This document shows positions 10,224 through 22,000 of a stretch of DNA of 64,000 nucleotides, one piece after another (positions within the stretch are counted from its first letter, which is position 1; each line of letters begins with the position of its first letter). The position numbers were made by a program, and so were the translations under genes. The stretch covers positions 62,001-126,000 of the forward strand of contig QJNS01000150.1 in NCBI GenBank assembly GCA_004154925.1, in the 5' to 3' direction. Origin of the DNA: Monosporascus cannonballus. Lineage: Eukaryota > Ascomycota > Sordariomycetes > Xylariales. The notes below the pieces were generated by a model. The model was given only the letters and a program-made list of their open reading frames with translations, did not search any database and was not told the origin of the DNA.

Positions 10224-10452
10224 ATATACAACTTTTGGTTCAATTACGTACGGCGCAGGCGATTAACGAAATAATACGTAAAAAGTCCTTGCGTTCAGCC
10301 TCCAAGGACTACCAAATCGATAAACGATATATATCATATCGTATCCAAGGTACGCCGACGAAAAAAAGGCTTATAAGGCTAGTTAAAAACTATTGCCAAT
10401 CCAGAAGGAAACTTTAGCCCATTAGGTTATCGTACAAGGTCAATTGGGCTAT
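10224..10452 (+). pseudogene. Pogo/Fot1-like transposase D1, Psq HTH (segment 2)
   Basis: The frame to 10417 is open and reads QAINEIIRKKSLRSASKDY, then RYISYRIQGTPTKKR. This is the Psq-type helix-turn-helix of pogo/Fot1 transposases (pattern SLR-x-A-x-Y followed by S-x-R-x-x-G-x-P), which binds the transposon ends. A 70-codon frame starting at 10205 uses an ATG that actually lies in the copia LTR, so that start is not real. The segment is bounded by C2 on the left and by A2 on the right, with the A2 target duplication GCTAT at 10448-10452. Confidence 0.75.
10448..10452. repeat. Target site duplication of A2 (GCTAT)
   Basis: GCTAT at 10448-10452 is repeated exactly at 17176-17180, directly outside the two LTR ends. 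This proves that 10453-17175 is one insertion. Confidence 0.9.
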
Positions 10453-10857
10453 TGTGACGGCTAGGCGAGTTAACCAACTATTAAACCTTAGTCGTACGGG
10501 TTTATGTTAGCAGAAGTATCGTGGGAATCTGAGTAATGGATATAATAACGTATTACGTCTCGTAATACCAAGTGCGCAAAAACGTATTGTAAACGATTGG
10601 TATTAATAAATGTTATAAACTGGTACTATTTAGATTATGGAAACAATAAGCGTATATATAGTTTTTTTCTATTAGCTGGATTACCACTAATAAGTTGGTA
10701 ATCCGGCTTACTGGTTTACTACCAGTAAATTGGTAATCCGGCTTACTGGCTTATCACCAGTAAGTTAGTAATCCATTACGTGACCTACCTTATTACGCAC
10801 TTATGGTTGGGTTATGTTAAACCGTTTCTGGGGGCTGTAACGCGTTAAGCCATAATA
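10453..10857 (-). repeat. 3' LTR of A2 (405 bp)
   Basis: It runs from TGTGACGGCTAGG to CCATAATA on the + strand. Close to 10676-10790 there are about three imperfect 37-bp repeats of the type TTACTGG..ACCAGTAA..GGTAATCC. In element orientation these lie just upstream of the TATA-like sequence at 10653-10660. Confidence 0.9.
10653..10660 (-). promoter_or_regulatory. TATA-like core promoter in the Ty3-A LTR
   Basis: In element orientation the LTR reads TATATATACGCTTATT here. The same string, or a close RIP variant, is present in the other Ty3-A LTRs (for example at 58246-58261 in A9). It separates the variable U3 repeats from a conserved downstream part, as expected for the TATA box of the genomic RNA promoter. 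Confidence 0.55.
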
Positions 10858-10943
10858 CGATTTCCCCTTTTTAAAAATCTTGCCCTTAAGAGTTTTTTTT
10901 CTTTTCGGTAAGCTTTTTACTTTTCTTTAATATGTTTTCCGAT

Positions 10944-11501
10944 ATGTCTAAAGGTCGTTTTCGCAAATTCGAACAGCGACTTACCCTGGCTACTTTAATT
11001 AAAATCGAAAGTTTTAATATAATATCCTGTTTTTTGTATTTTGCCCGGCAGCTTAATTACTAAATAATAAACGGTATTTTCCGTTACAAGGAATATATTC
11101 GTCAAGGTCGTTCTTAAAACGGAATAAAAATCCTTATTTCTATAATTTATCGTTATATCGCGGAATTAAAGAAATTTAAAAAAAAAGCTAATGGCCGAAA
11201 ATTCTTTGTCCGAAGTTTTACGCGTTCTTTTTGTATACGTTATTAATGTTAACCATATTAATTCTAAGAAGCAAAATTTCTTAATTATGCCATTTAATCT
11301 TTGGACGATTTTAACGATTTTGCGTAATTGAAATTAAAGTTTATGATAGAGGTACAGGCCTTAAATAAGGTGGACGTTATTGATTAAAATACGGTAAATC
11401 GGGGGTTGCTTTCCTTAAATCTTATAAATTGGAATGTTATTATTTCGCGTAACTTTATTGTTATTAATAAAAGTTCTTTAACAGGCGTTAAACGCCAATA
11501 A
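10944..11501 (+). pseudogene. Antisense Cys-motif/coiled-coil ORF of Ty3-A (A2)
   Basis: An antisense frame relative to pol runs from ATG 10944 to TAA 11499-11501, 185 codons. Every internal stop is TAA, most of which fit CAA changed by RIP. The start reads MSKGRFRKFEQRLTLATL. Then comes SCFLYFARQ, followed by RYKEYIRQGRS, in which the Tyr residues sit where A3 and B1 suggest Cys (TGY to TAY). A coiled-coil part with SLDDFNDF follows, and the end is SSLTGVKRQ. The Cys pattern C-x2-C ... C-x2-C-[IV] suggests a small zinc-binding domain. I recall similar proteins annotated as hypothetical in fungal genomes but cannot verify it here. Being antisense and near the 3' LTR, it would need its own promoter. 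Function unknown. Confidence 0.65.
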
Positions 11502-13449
11502 GGGCTTTGGCAGGTTTTTAAATATTCTCGGAATCCGGGTTCTTTTTTTATTTAATTCGGTACAAGATAAATTCATTTTGTTTCCGTATGTTAAAAATCT
11601 TCTCCACCTTATATGCTCATTCGTTTTTTACTTTTATATCGTTATATACCGTATATCTTTTAATTATATTTTCTGTTAATTCAAATAAAGAAATATAAAA
11701 AATTAAATAAAATTTAATTTTTGCTAAAAGTAATAATAATAAATGTTTTTTAAAATTTTCTTTGTAATTTTATATCGACCGATATATTTAAAATTAAGTT
11801 TCTTGTTAGATTTTTTATCTAAATATTTTTAATAACGAAAAAAATTATTTCTTTTTTTTCGAAAATTAATTATTTCAACTTTTTTTAATTATAATATTTA
11901 TTTATTTAATTCCGTACGAATTTTAGTTCTATTTTTATTTCCTGGTATAATTATCGTAATTATGTTAACGTAAATATTGTTTTAATATTAAATAAGCTAT
12001 TATTACATACCTTTTTATAAATTCTTAAAATAAAATTAAAATTTGCGTTTATAAATATTATCTTAATATTTTCGTAATAATTAATGTTATAGGCTAATTG
12101 TACCATTAATAATTTCTTAACCTAATTATTTTATTCGTAATTAATATAATATTATAAGTAAATTTTTAACTTTAATGTTTTTGTTTTATTTGCTTATTTA
12201 TTTATTGTTAAAATACGTTAAATAATTTATGATTTCATCCGATTTATATTATTAGACTTTGACAAAACTTAATTACGAATATCGATTCTTTATTTCAAAT
12301 AATTTTTATAAATAATTTATATATTTTGGAAATATATTTTAAAAAGATATATATTATTAGTTCAGTATTTATATCCTTATAATATGGCAAAAAATAAGTA
12401 GATTTCGTAAATTGATTAATAATTACGAAAATATTATTATAATATATTTACGTAATTACATTTTTTAATATTGGAAATTTAATAATAAAATCGAATATAA
12501 TTAAATATTATAATCGTTTTGCAACTAATAATAACTATAATTTTCCGTATAGCTTATGTCGTTAAGCCTTTACTTTAATATAAATATTATATTAATGTAT
12601 AATTTTTTATATCTTTAGCATTATTTTTAAAAAAAATATATGCGTTCAAGCCGTTGTAAAGTTTTATAAATTTCTGAATGTCAGCATAACTAATATTTAT
12701 GTATTTTTCGTATTAACCTTTTTTAATATTTTTTCGGAATTTATATTTTGTTTATTTCCTTTTTTTTTCGGAAATTATTATTATATTGCTAAATTTTATC
12801 GTACGTATCGAAAAGTACAACCCGAATTATTATAATATGTCGTAAACGTAAATATCTTTTTATAACGGTATTAAAAATTATACAAGTAACTTTAACCAAT
12901 TTTTTCGAAATTTAACCGTTTGCTTAAAATATTTATTTTGTTATTTTCTAAATTCTTTTTCTGCATTATAACGAAGTTAAAGTTCGCCAATTTTTTCGTA
13001 TATATTAATTATCGTTTGGTAAATTCTTTAATTGTAATAAATCGAATAAGATTTTAATAATCCGTATAAATTTTAACGTAATACAAATTTCCCTTTAGAA
13101 AATGACTAAATTCGCAAAATGCCATAATAATAACCATAAATTCCATATTTAAAATACCGTAATTAAATTTTGTTCTTTTTAATTTAAACGAAAAAAAACA
13201 TAATAAGGTATAATTTGCCTTAATTATTTTGTTATTTAATTATTAAACTTAACGTATAATCCGAAATATTGGATTTTAATTTCACAAAACGGTTTAAATT
13301 ATACATAATTAATATTAATTCGTTAATAGTTATATCCTTAATAGTTTAAAATAATTTTTCCGTATTTATTATTTATTTAAACAATTTTTCGTAATATTTA
13401 TTAAAAATATAATAATTTCGCTAAAATTTTGAACCAATTTCCTATAATA

Positions 13450-14900
13450 ATCGGCGAATCCGAAAAATAGTTATACTTTTTTAATTATCGTAAACGTTTA
13501 TTATTCCGTAATTACAGCGGTTTTCTTGAGGTTTATCTTAATATGTTCTAATGTAATAATATATTCCAAATATTGTATTTTTTATTTCTGGAATTAATTT
13601 TCTTTTACGTTAATAAATAATCCTACGTTCTGTAAAACTTAAAAATCTTATAAACGTATTTTATGTATATTTCTTTTATATCCCAAAAAATAAAAATATC
13701 GTTAAGATAATAAATAACGAAAGTATTAAGGTATTTTCGTAATACAAAATTTCTTATCCGTTAGAAAATTACTAATACGTTCGTAAAGTCCATTAAATAT
13801 AACGAAATATTTAAATAATCCGTATTTCGTTTTAAACGTTATTTTTAATTTATATCCTTTTTTAATCCTAATAAAATTATATTTATTTTTAAATTCGAAT
13901 ATGATGAATTATTTAATTTCGTAATATCGGTTTTATATTTCCGTAATTAAAGGTAATAATAATCGATTTTTAACGATAATATCGTGTAATTATTAATAAA
14001 TCACCATAAATCGCAATTTTATTTTTTTAGCATAAAAAATATTGGATATTTTACTAGTAATTTCGAAAATTAAATTTATCATTTTTATGATCGATTTTTT
14101 AATTATTTTCTGAAAATACGTAATTCGTTTCCGTCAAGGTTATAAATAAAGTAAAACCTCGCTGAGGATCTTTTTTTAAAAATTGTTTTATAATTTTATT
14201 TATTATATTTTAATAATTTTGTATCAAATTTCTTTTTTAAAAGCTATTTATATATATAATATCAAGGTAATATATTAATTAAATTTTTTGATATTTAGGC
14301 GTATTATTTTCTTTTTTCCATATTATTATTTAATTACTTTAATTTGATTTTAATAATAATATTAATACGTCGTATTTTTTATTAATATTTATTTTTTAAA
14401 TATTTTATTTCTTTTAAATAATAAAGGTTTTATTATATTTCTATATTTGCATTTATCCCTATTATTAAATTGTTTTTAAATATTTAATTCTTTTCATTAA
14501 TAAAATATAAGGCCTACCTTTTTTAATTAACTTTGTTATTAGTTAAGAATTTGCATTAACGTATTTATAATAATCTTACAATTATATTGTAATTTTCAAA
14601 TAAAATTATATCGAAATTAATTATTTAATATGGTTTTTAAATAAAATTGTTGAAATAATTAATTTCGCGTATAATTTTTCCGTTATCGTAAATAAATTAT
14701 TAACCTTTGGTATTCGTCGTTATATTAGGTTTGAATTTATATTTTATAATAATTTTATTTTATTAATTATATTTGGTATAATATAATATTTCTTTAAAAG
14801 TCCGTAATTTATTATTCCGATATATCAATATTTTCCGATTTATATTTTTAAAATAATAAGATTATTAACGTTTCTCATCGTTACTTTTAAAGCCTTTTTT
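13450..14900 (-). pseudogene. pol: Ty3-A reverse transcriptase/RNase H region (A2)
   Basis: The region aligns with the RT of A9 in reverse. Near 13683-13710 the minus strand reads YLNDIFIF, the RIP form of the catalytic YLDDILIF with Asp to Asn. Multiple stops make it inactive. Integrase lies to its left (lower coordinates) and protease and gag to its right, the standard Ty3 order for a minus-strand element. Boundaries are approximate. Confidence 0.65.
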
Positions 14901-15429
14901 AGGAATTTCCTTTAATTTCTTTAGGTTTCGTTATTTTACGGCTCTTTTATAAATAAATTTTTTTTAATTTTTATTTATATTTGTTAAACCTTATTTATAT
15001 TTTTTCGTTTAACGTATTAAGATGTTACATTTATTATTATTACCGGCGTATTATTTTTTTAGTCGTATTAATTATTTTAAATTTTTTCAAATTAGTTTGT
15101 TATCGAATAAGTTAATTTTTTATATTTACGGTTATATCTTATTATACGTTATCTTAATTATTACTTTAGAAACGTTTGATAAATTAAAGTATTTTTTAAT
15201 AATTTTTTTATCAGGGTTTATAATAAATACTAATTGAAAATAAAAATCCGTAATAGTTTTCAAATAGTACTTTTTTACCGTACGTTAAATTAACCTTTTT
15301 TCTGTTTAATAATTATAGTATTTAAAATATAAAAAAAAGGTTTTTCATAAATAATATTTTTTCGGGTTAATTTTTATTTCGGCCAGTTATTAAATATTTT
15401 TTGAAATTAAGGTTTAACAATATCGATAT

Positions 15430-16760
15430 TATTATTTATCGTCCTTATTATTTCCGGTACGATTTCAAACGTTAAATCCCTTATAATATATGCGGGTAAT
15501 TCGTTCGTAAATATATTATTTCCATTTTTTATAATCGGGATATTCTCGGCGTCGACAATATATGGCGTATATTTTGCCATATAGATTAAGGATTCCGGAA
15601 TAGATTTTTTCTGTTCAGTTCTAATATTTGCGTAAATATCCTTATAATGTTTTTTATTATATTTACAATATTTATTTAATTAGCTTTTTAACTTTTTATG
15701 TTTCGTATCGAATTTCTTATTGTAATAATTCTTATTAAACCTTTTGCCGTAAACCTAATATATATTTAGCTTAAAATATATTAAGCATTTTATTATTATT
15801 TCTATTAGTACTTTTAAATTATCCTTTCGATATAATGATTTAATTATTTTATCGTAACTTTTTAAGTTTTTTATATTTATAAATTTGTATCTTATTTTCC
15901 TATAATTAAAGTGTTTAATTTAGTTCTAATCTTATTAATAAGTAACGCCAAATTCCATAAATCTTAATGCCGTTCCGTAAAAAATAAAAAATATATATCT
16001 TATTTTTTTCCCTGATTAAAGTTATCATATCCCGATCGTAAGGTATATTATCTCTTTTTTTGTTTTTCAAATTGTCGATTATTAATTTTAATTACTGTTA
16101 TAATATACCGGTTTAAGGCAATTAATTATTTAATTAAAATAATCCTATTTGTATATTATTTTTTAATCTTTTAGAAAATATATTAATAAAAATATCGGTT
16201 TTATTATTTCCTTATTTTCTTTTATCCGTAAAGCTTTTAAAAATTACGGCATGTTTAAACGTAAATCTTTTTTATTAAAATTATAAAAGTTACTGAACCG
16301 TAAATAGTTTTTTATCCGGATTACCGAAATTATTGCGAACCTTATTTTTGAAATTAATATAAAGGAAAAAAACCTTTTAATAAAATCCTTTTTATCCGAT
16401 TTTTTTATTTCCAGGAAATCCCTTATAATAGGTTCAAACCAATTAATAACATTTCCTATTAAGCATATTCTTATTGCTAGGATTTTATTTGCCGGGTCGC
16501 TAAGATTTAAAAAAACTAAAATAAATTCTTCTTTAAATTAAAAAACTTTAAATGTTATTTTTTTATAGTAAAACTTTGGTTTTCTTAATTTTATACGGGC
16601 GAAAAAAACTTAGGTAAATGGCGTAACCTTAATTTGTTAAATTTCTCTTTCCAATTCCCGAATTCGAGCTTAAAACTACTAAATTGGGGTTTTTTATGCG
16701 CTGGTTAATATTTTAACAGCATTAAATATTACTTAAAGTTTGACGATATTACGAAACAAA
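15430..16760 (-). pseudogene. gag: Ty3-A gag (A2), RIP-inactivated
   Basis: The minus strand carries the same Gag segment as A1 and A9 (at 15440-15640, including the RIP form of the NIPI-x-K motif) and continues to the right LTR. Stops are frequent. It would form the virus-like particle of the element. Confidence 0.6.
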
Positions 16761-16771
16761 GCCTTGTAACG

Positions 16772-17175
16772 TATAACGGCTAAGCAAATTAACCAATTAT
16801 TAAACTTAATCGTATGGGTTTATATTAATAGGAATATCGTAAAAATCTAAGTAATAAATGCAGTAACGTATTATATCTCGTAATATCAAAGGCGCAAAAA
16901 CATACTACAAACGATTAATATTAATAAATATTACAAACTGCTATTATTTAAATTATAGAAATAATAAGCGTATATATAGTTTTCTTCTATTAATTAAATC
17001 GCCACCAATAAGTTAATAATCCGGTTTACTGGCTTACTACCAATAGGTTAGTAATCCGGTTTACTGGCTTACCACCAGTAAGTTGGTAATCCATTACGTA
17101 ACCTGCTCCACCACGCACTTATGGTTGGGTTCTGTCAGACCGTTTCTGGGGGCCGTGGCGCGTTGGGCCATGACA
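16772..17175 (-). repeat. 5' LTR of A2 (404 bp)
   Basis: It starts TATAACGGCTAAG (RIP form of TGTGACGGCTAGG) and ends GGGCCATGACA. The U3 repeats match those of the left LTR. The adjacent internal sequence on the minus strand starts CGTTACAAGGC, the presumed primer binding site. Confidence 0.9.
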
Positions 17176-17967
17176 GCTATACGCCACTTTATAAGCGATT
17201 TCGCTTATACGCATAACGCCTTCTAATTAATAACGGTAATTCTAAACGTTTAGAAAAAATTTAAATAACCCGATTTTTGCGTTATCATCTTAAAATTAAT
17301 ATTTTAAAGGTACGGTAATCGATTATAAGCGTTTAAATAACGTTTTCCCGGATTTTATTGACGTTTTATTTGGTTGCTTCGCTTTTTGGAAAATTACGAT
17401 TATTAAATAAAAAAAACCGATATAACGTAAACAAAATCGGAATAATAAGGGATATAGATAGAAAATTTCTTATTTTCGAAGAAATCTTTAAATAACGTAT
17501 TTTCTTAAAAGATACGTTTAAAAAAGAGTAAATTACTATAAATATTTATATTAATGCTAACGAATATTCGTTATTATATTTCGTAATCGTCAACGGCATT
17601 AACGTATAATAATAATAATTTCGTAAAGTTTTTTGGACGAATATATCTTTTACCGATACGGAATTTCAGTTAAAATTAGAATCGCTAAAAGTTTTAAAAA
17701 TAAGGAAAAAATTATTACAATTTACGACATACCTAAGATTAAGCAACATATGAAAGCTATATATGCTATTCGGCGGCAAAGACTAATCAAAAAAGAATAT
17801 ATCCCGATTATTAAAAAATTAATAAAAACGATAAACGGTACGTGTAAAAAATAGGTCAAGTTTTTGCTTAAAGTAATATTCTTAAATAATATTCTTATAA
17901 AAAGTTATGGTTTTAGTTTTAATAAATTACTGTATAGCTAAAACACTTTATTATCGATCGAAACTAT
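17176..17967 (+). pseudogene. Pogo/Fot1-like transposase D1, CENP-B HTH and DDE start (segment 3)
   Basis: After removing A2 the D1 frame continues. Around 17260-17290 a frame resembles the CENP-B-type HTH end (ITRFLRYH, family W-x-x-RF-x-R-P). Around 17415-17600 the frame reads YNVNKIGIIRDIDRKF, then KKE*ITINIYINANEYSL and YFVIVNG. This is the start of the DDE_1 nuclease: N-[MV]-D-E with Asp changed to Asn, then REW-x-T and A-x-x-x-S-x-P. The second and third catalytic acids were not found. Another open frame of 73 codons at 17633-17854 follows; it may be part of D1 but I cannot match it. The segment ends with the A3 target duplication. Confidence 0.6.
17963..17967. repeat. Target site duplication of A3 (ACTAT)
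   Basis: ACTAT at 17963-17967 is repeated exactly at 24699-24703, just outside the LTR ends of A3. Confidence 0.9.
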
Positions 17968-18325
17968 TGTGACGGCTAGGCAGTTTAACCAACTATTAAA
18001 CCTTAAGTCGACAGGTTTATGTTAGCAGGAATATTGTAGGACTCTAAGTAATAAATACAGTAATCATATTACATCTCTTAATACCAAGGGTGCAAAAACG
18101 TATTGCAAACGATTAATATTAATAAATGTTACAAGCTAAAATTATTTCAATTATGGGATTAACGAATGTATATATTTTTCTTTTTTTTAATTTAATTACT
18201 TATAATCCCTGTTAATTATTTCTAATTATTCACTTAATAAAAATTAATGTTACGTAACCTATAAGATAGCCCGTATAATCCCAGCTTAACCGTTTTTTAG
18301 GCTGGAACTTATTTCGATTGTAATA
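17968..18325 (-). repeat. 3' LTR of A3 (358 bp)
   Basis: It starts TGTGACGGCTAGGCAG and ends GATTGTAATA, followed by CGATTTTCCCC (polypurine tract in the other strand). The R-like part reads GTTACAAGCT on the + strand, that is AGCTTGTAAC in element orientation. Confidence 0.88.
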
Positions 18326-18411
18326 CGATTTTCCCCTTTCAAAATTTAACCCTTAAGATTTCATTTTTCCTTTTTTCGTTTAGTAAATATTTCGTTTTTA
18401 TTCTTTTAATT

Positions 18412-19032
18412 ATGTCGTTTCGTATTTTCAAAATTTGTCGCGTTTTTCGTTCCTTTATCGTGTATTATGCTAACTTCATAAAAGCCTTTAACGAATGTGG
18501 TTACGAAATTTTGTTTTACTTTTATTATTTTTCGAAAAACACAAGGTAAAAAATAATGGAAAATATTTTAAGATATAAAAAATATATTAATCGAAATCCG
18601 TTTTATGATAGTACCGGCGTACCAATTTTTTCCTTATAAAATATTTACTATAAATATTAATATTTGAAACGCGAAAAAAGGTTTGCTAAAAAGCGATTAT
18701 TAAAGCTTTCACGGCTTTATTATAAAACTTAATATAAATATTAGGAAAGAATAAATCAAGTTTTTTTTCGTTTTATTCGTTTAGGTAAATAAAAGGCGTT
18801 AATTCGTTCGAAAAGCGATATTATGGTATAATGTAAGCTTTAATTATTAAACGAATTAAAAAAAATAAAAATATCGGAAATAAAAATAATTAAAGATTGC
18901 CGTTACGGCTATTACATTAATATATATTACGGCCGATTAGCCTAATATTCCGGTTACTAATTAGTTAATTATTAATTAGGACGCGGCTATTATTATTAAT
19001 AAAATTCTTTAATAGGTTTTAGTCGTTAATAA
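18412..19032 (+). pseudogene. Antisense Cys-motif/coiled-coil ORF of Ty3-A (A3)
   Basis: A single frame runs from ATG 18412 to TAA 19030-19032, 206 codons, broken by TAA and TAG codons only, nearly all explicable as CAA or CAG hit by RIP. The start is MSFRIFKICRVFRSF. The segment RYKKYINRNPFYDSTG matches the A2 and B1 Cys motif with Tyr in place of Cys (TGY to TAY). A charged coiled-coil part follows, with LLNELKKIKISEIK, and the end is NSLIGFSR followed by the stop. It is opposite to pol, as in A2. Function unknown. It is divergent from A2 but keeps the same order of parts. Confidence 0.6.
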
Positions 19033-22000
19033 GGCTTTTAGCAAATTTCTAGGTATTTTCGGAATTTAAATATCTTTTTTATTTAATTAAATATTTAGTA
19101 AATCCGTTTTATTTTCGCATATTGAATATTTTTTTTATTTTGAATATTTATTTATTTTCTATTTTTATATAGTTTTATGCTATATATACTTTAATAATAT
19201 TTGTTATTATTTGGAATACAAAAACGTAAGAAATTGGATAAAATTTAGTTTTTGATAAACCATTTTATTTAGTAATTATTTTTTAAGATTTCTTTAATAA
19301 TTTTGTATAAACCACGATATTGAAAATCGAAATCTTTGTTAAGTCTTTTTATTAAAATATTTTTTGTAACGAAAGAAATTATTTTCTTTTTTTTAAAAAT
19401 TAATTTTTTAACCTTTTTTAATTATAAGATTTATTTATTTAATTTAAAACGAATTTTAATTTAATTTTTATTTCTTAATATAATTATCGTAATTCTTTTA
19501 ACGTAAGAATTACTCTAATATTAATTAGAATATTATTATTATTTTTTAGTAAATTTTGAAATTAAAACCAAAATTTACATTTATATGTGTTATTTTTTTA
19601 ACTTTTTAAGAATTAATATTATACATTAATTATATTATTGTTTATTTCTTAATTTAATTATACTATTCGTAATTAATATAATATCATAAATAAACTTTTA
19701 AAATTAAAATTATTTATTTTTTTTATTTATTTATTTAAGGTGTAAATATATTAAAAAGTTTATAATTTAAACCGGTTTATATTATAAAGCCTTATTATAA
19801 CTTAAATAAAAAATTTAATCCTTTATTTAATATAACTTTTCTTAGTATTTCGTATATATTAAAAATATGTTTAAAAAAATATTAATTATTTGGCCTTTTA
19901 TATATTTATGAGAGGGTAAAAAATAAAACACCTTGTAAATTGGTCGGCGATTGCGAAAATAATATCGTAATATATTTTGATAATTAAAATCTTTAAATTA
20001 AAAGTTTAATAATAAATTCGAATATCAGTAAATATTATAATTATTTTATAATTAATAATAATTATAGTTTTCCGTATGGTTATTATTGTTATATTTTTAT
20101 TTTAACGTAAATATTGTATTACCGTATAACCTTTTGGATTATTAATTTTTTTAAGAAAAGAATATATACGTTAAAATCGTTTTAATCCTTTTTAAATTTT
20201 TAATTATTTATATAATAAATATTTGTATGTTTTTCGTATTAAATGTTTTTAATATTTTTTTGAAATTTATATCTTAACCGTTTTTGAAGTTTTTTAAAAA
20301 ATTATTATTATATTATTAATTTTTTTAATATAAATTAAAAGGTATTACCCCTATGACTATAATTTGTCGAAAACGTAAATATGTTTTTAGAATAATATCG
20401 AAAATTATATAATTAATTTTAATTTATCTTTTTGGAAACTTTAATCGTTTATTTATAATATTTAATTTATTATTTTTGAATTTTCTTTTGTAAATAATAA
20501 CGACATTAAAATTAGTCACTTTTGTTATATAATAAAATTATTGTCTTATAAATTTCTTCATCGTAATAAATCAGGTAAAATTTTAATAACTTATATAAAC
20601 TTTAATTTGGTATAGACTTCTCTTTAAGAAATATTTAAGTTTTTAAAATATAATAATAATGGCTATATATATTTTATTTATGATACCGTAATTAAGTTCG
20701 GTTTTTTTACTTTATAAGAAAAGAATATAATAAAATATAATTTGCCTTGAGTATTTTAGTATCCGATTATTATGCTTAACATATATTCCGAAATATCGGT
20801 TTTTAATTTAAGAAGGCGGTTTAAATCGTATATAATTATTATTGATTTGTTAATAAATTTATTTTTAATATTTTAAAATACCTTCTTTATATTTATTATT
20901 TCTTTTAAATGTTTCTATAAACTTTACTAAAAATATATTGATTTTATTAACATTTTAAATAAATCTTTTATGATAATTAATAAATTTTAAAGATATTTGT
21001 ATTTTTTTAATTTTTATTAATATTTATTATTTGACAATTATATGGATTTTCTTAATTTCATTATAATATATCTTAAACTAATTACATATATTAAATATTT
21101 GGTTTTTTATATGGAATTATTTCTTTTCCGCATTAATAAATAACTTTATATTTTATAAAACGTAAAAAACTTTATAAATGTATTTTATATATGTTTTTTC
21201 TGTTTTTAAAAAAAATAGAAATATAGTCAAAATAACAAAAAATAGAAATATCGTAATATTTTTGTAATACGATATTTATTATCTGCTGGAAGGTTATTAA
21301 TGCGTTTATAAATTTTATTAATATAAATAAATATTTAAATAATTTATTTTTCGTTTTAAAAATTATTTTTTATTCGTAATTTTTTAATTTTAATAAAATT
21401 ATATTTATTTTTAAAAACAAATATTATAAATTATTTAATTCCGTAAAAACAGTTTTTTCTTTCCCTAATTAAAAATAATACGATTTAGTTTTTAATAATT
21501 ATATCTTTTAATTATTCATAATTAATTAGAAACCGTAATTTTTCGTTTTTTTTAAGTATGAAAAATATAAAGTATTTTGTTAATAATTTCGAAAATGGAA
21601 TTTATGTTTTCTGGAACCGATGTTCTTAGTATTTTTTAAAAATACGTAATTTATTTCCGTTAAAATGATAAATAAAGTCAGGTTTTGTCGAAAATCCTTT
21701 GTTAAGGATTATTTTATAATTTTATTAATTATATTTTGATAATTTCGTCTTAAATTGTTCTTAAAAAAGTTATTTATATTTGAAAAATTATAATAATATA
21801 TTAATTAAATTCTTTAAGTTTTAGAATTAATATTTTGATTATTTTAAATCGTTATTTAATTATTTTAACTTTGCTTTAATAATAATAATAATACGTTATA
21901 ATTTGTTTTAATATTTATTCTTTTTATAATTTATTCTTTTAAATAAGTGGATTTTTATCGTATGTTTATATTTATATTTATTATTATGATTGATCGAATA

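Larger units (their letters stand above)
10453..17175 (-). mobile_element. Ty3-A copy A2, full length (6723 bp)
   Basis: LTRs of 405 and 404 bp flank the internal region, and the flanks carry the duplication GCTAT. Orientation is minus: gag lies next to the right (5') LTR, the reverse transcriptase is in the middle (RIP form YLNDIFIF on the minus strand at about 13680-13710), and the polypurine tract (CGATTTCCCC on the + strand) is next to the left (3') LTR. The coding region is full of RIP stops. The element is inserted in transposase D1. Confidence 0.9.

Noticed and set aside
15022..15237. Plus-strand 71-codon frame rich in Leu, Ile and Tyr, resembling a membrane protein
   Set aside because: It lies opposite Ty3-A pol of A2; RIP-generated TTA/ATT/TAT codons mimic membrane segments. 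No conservation in A3 or A8 at the same place.
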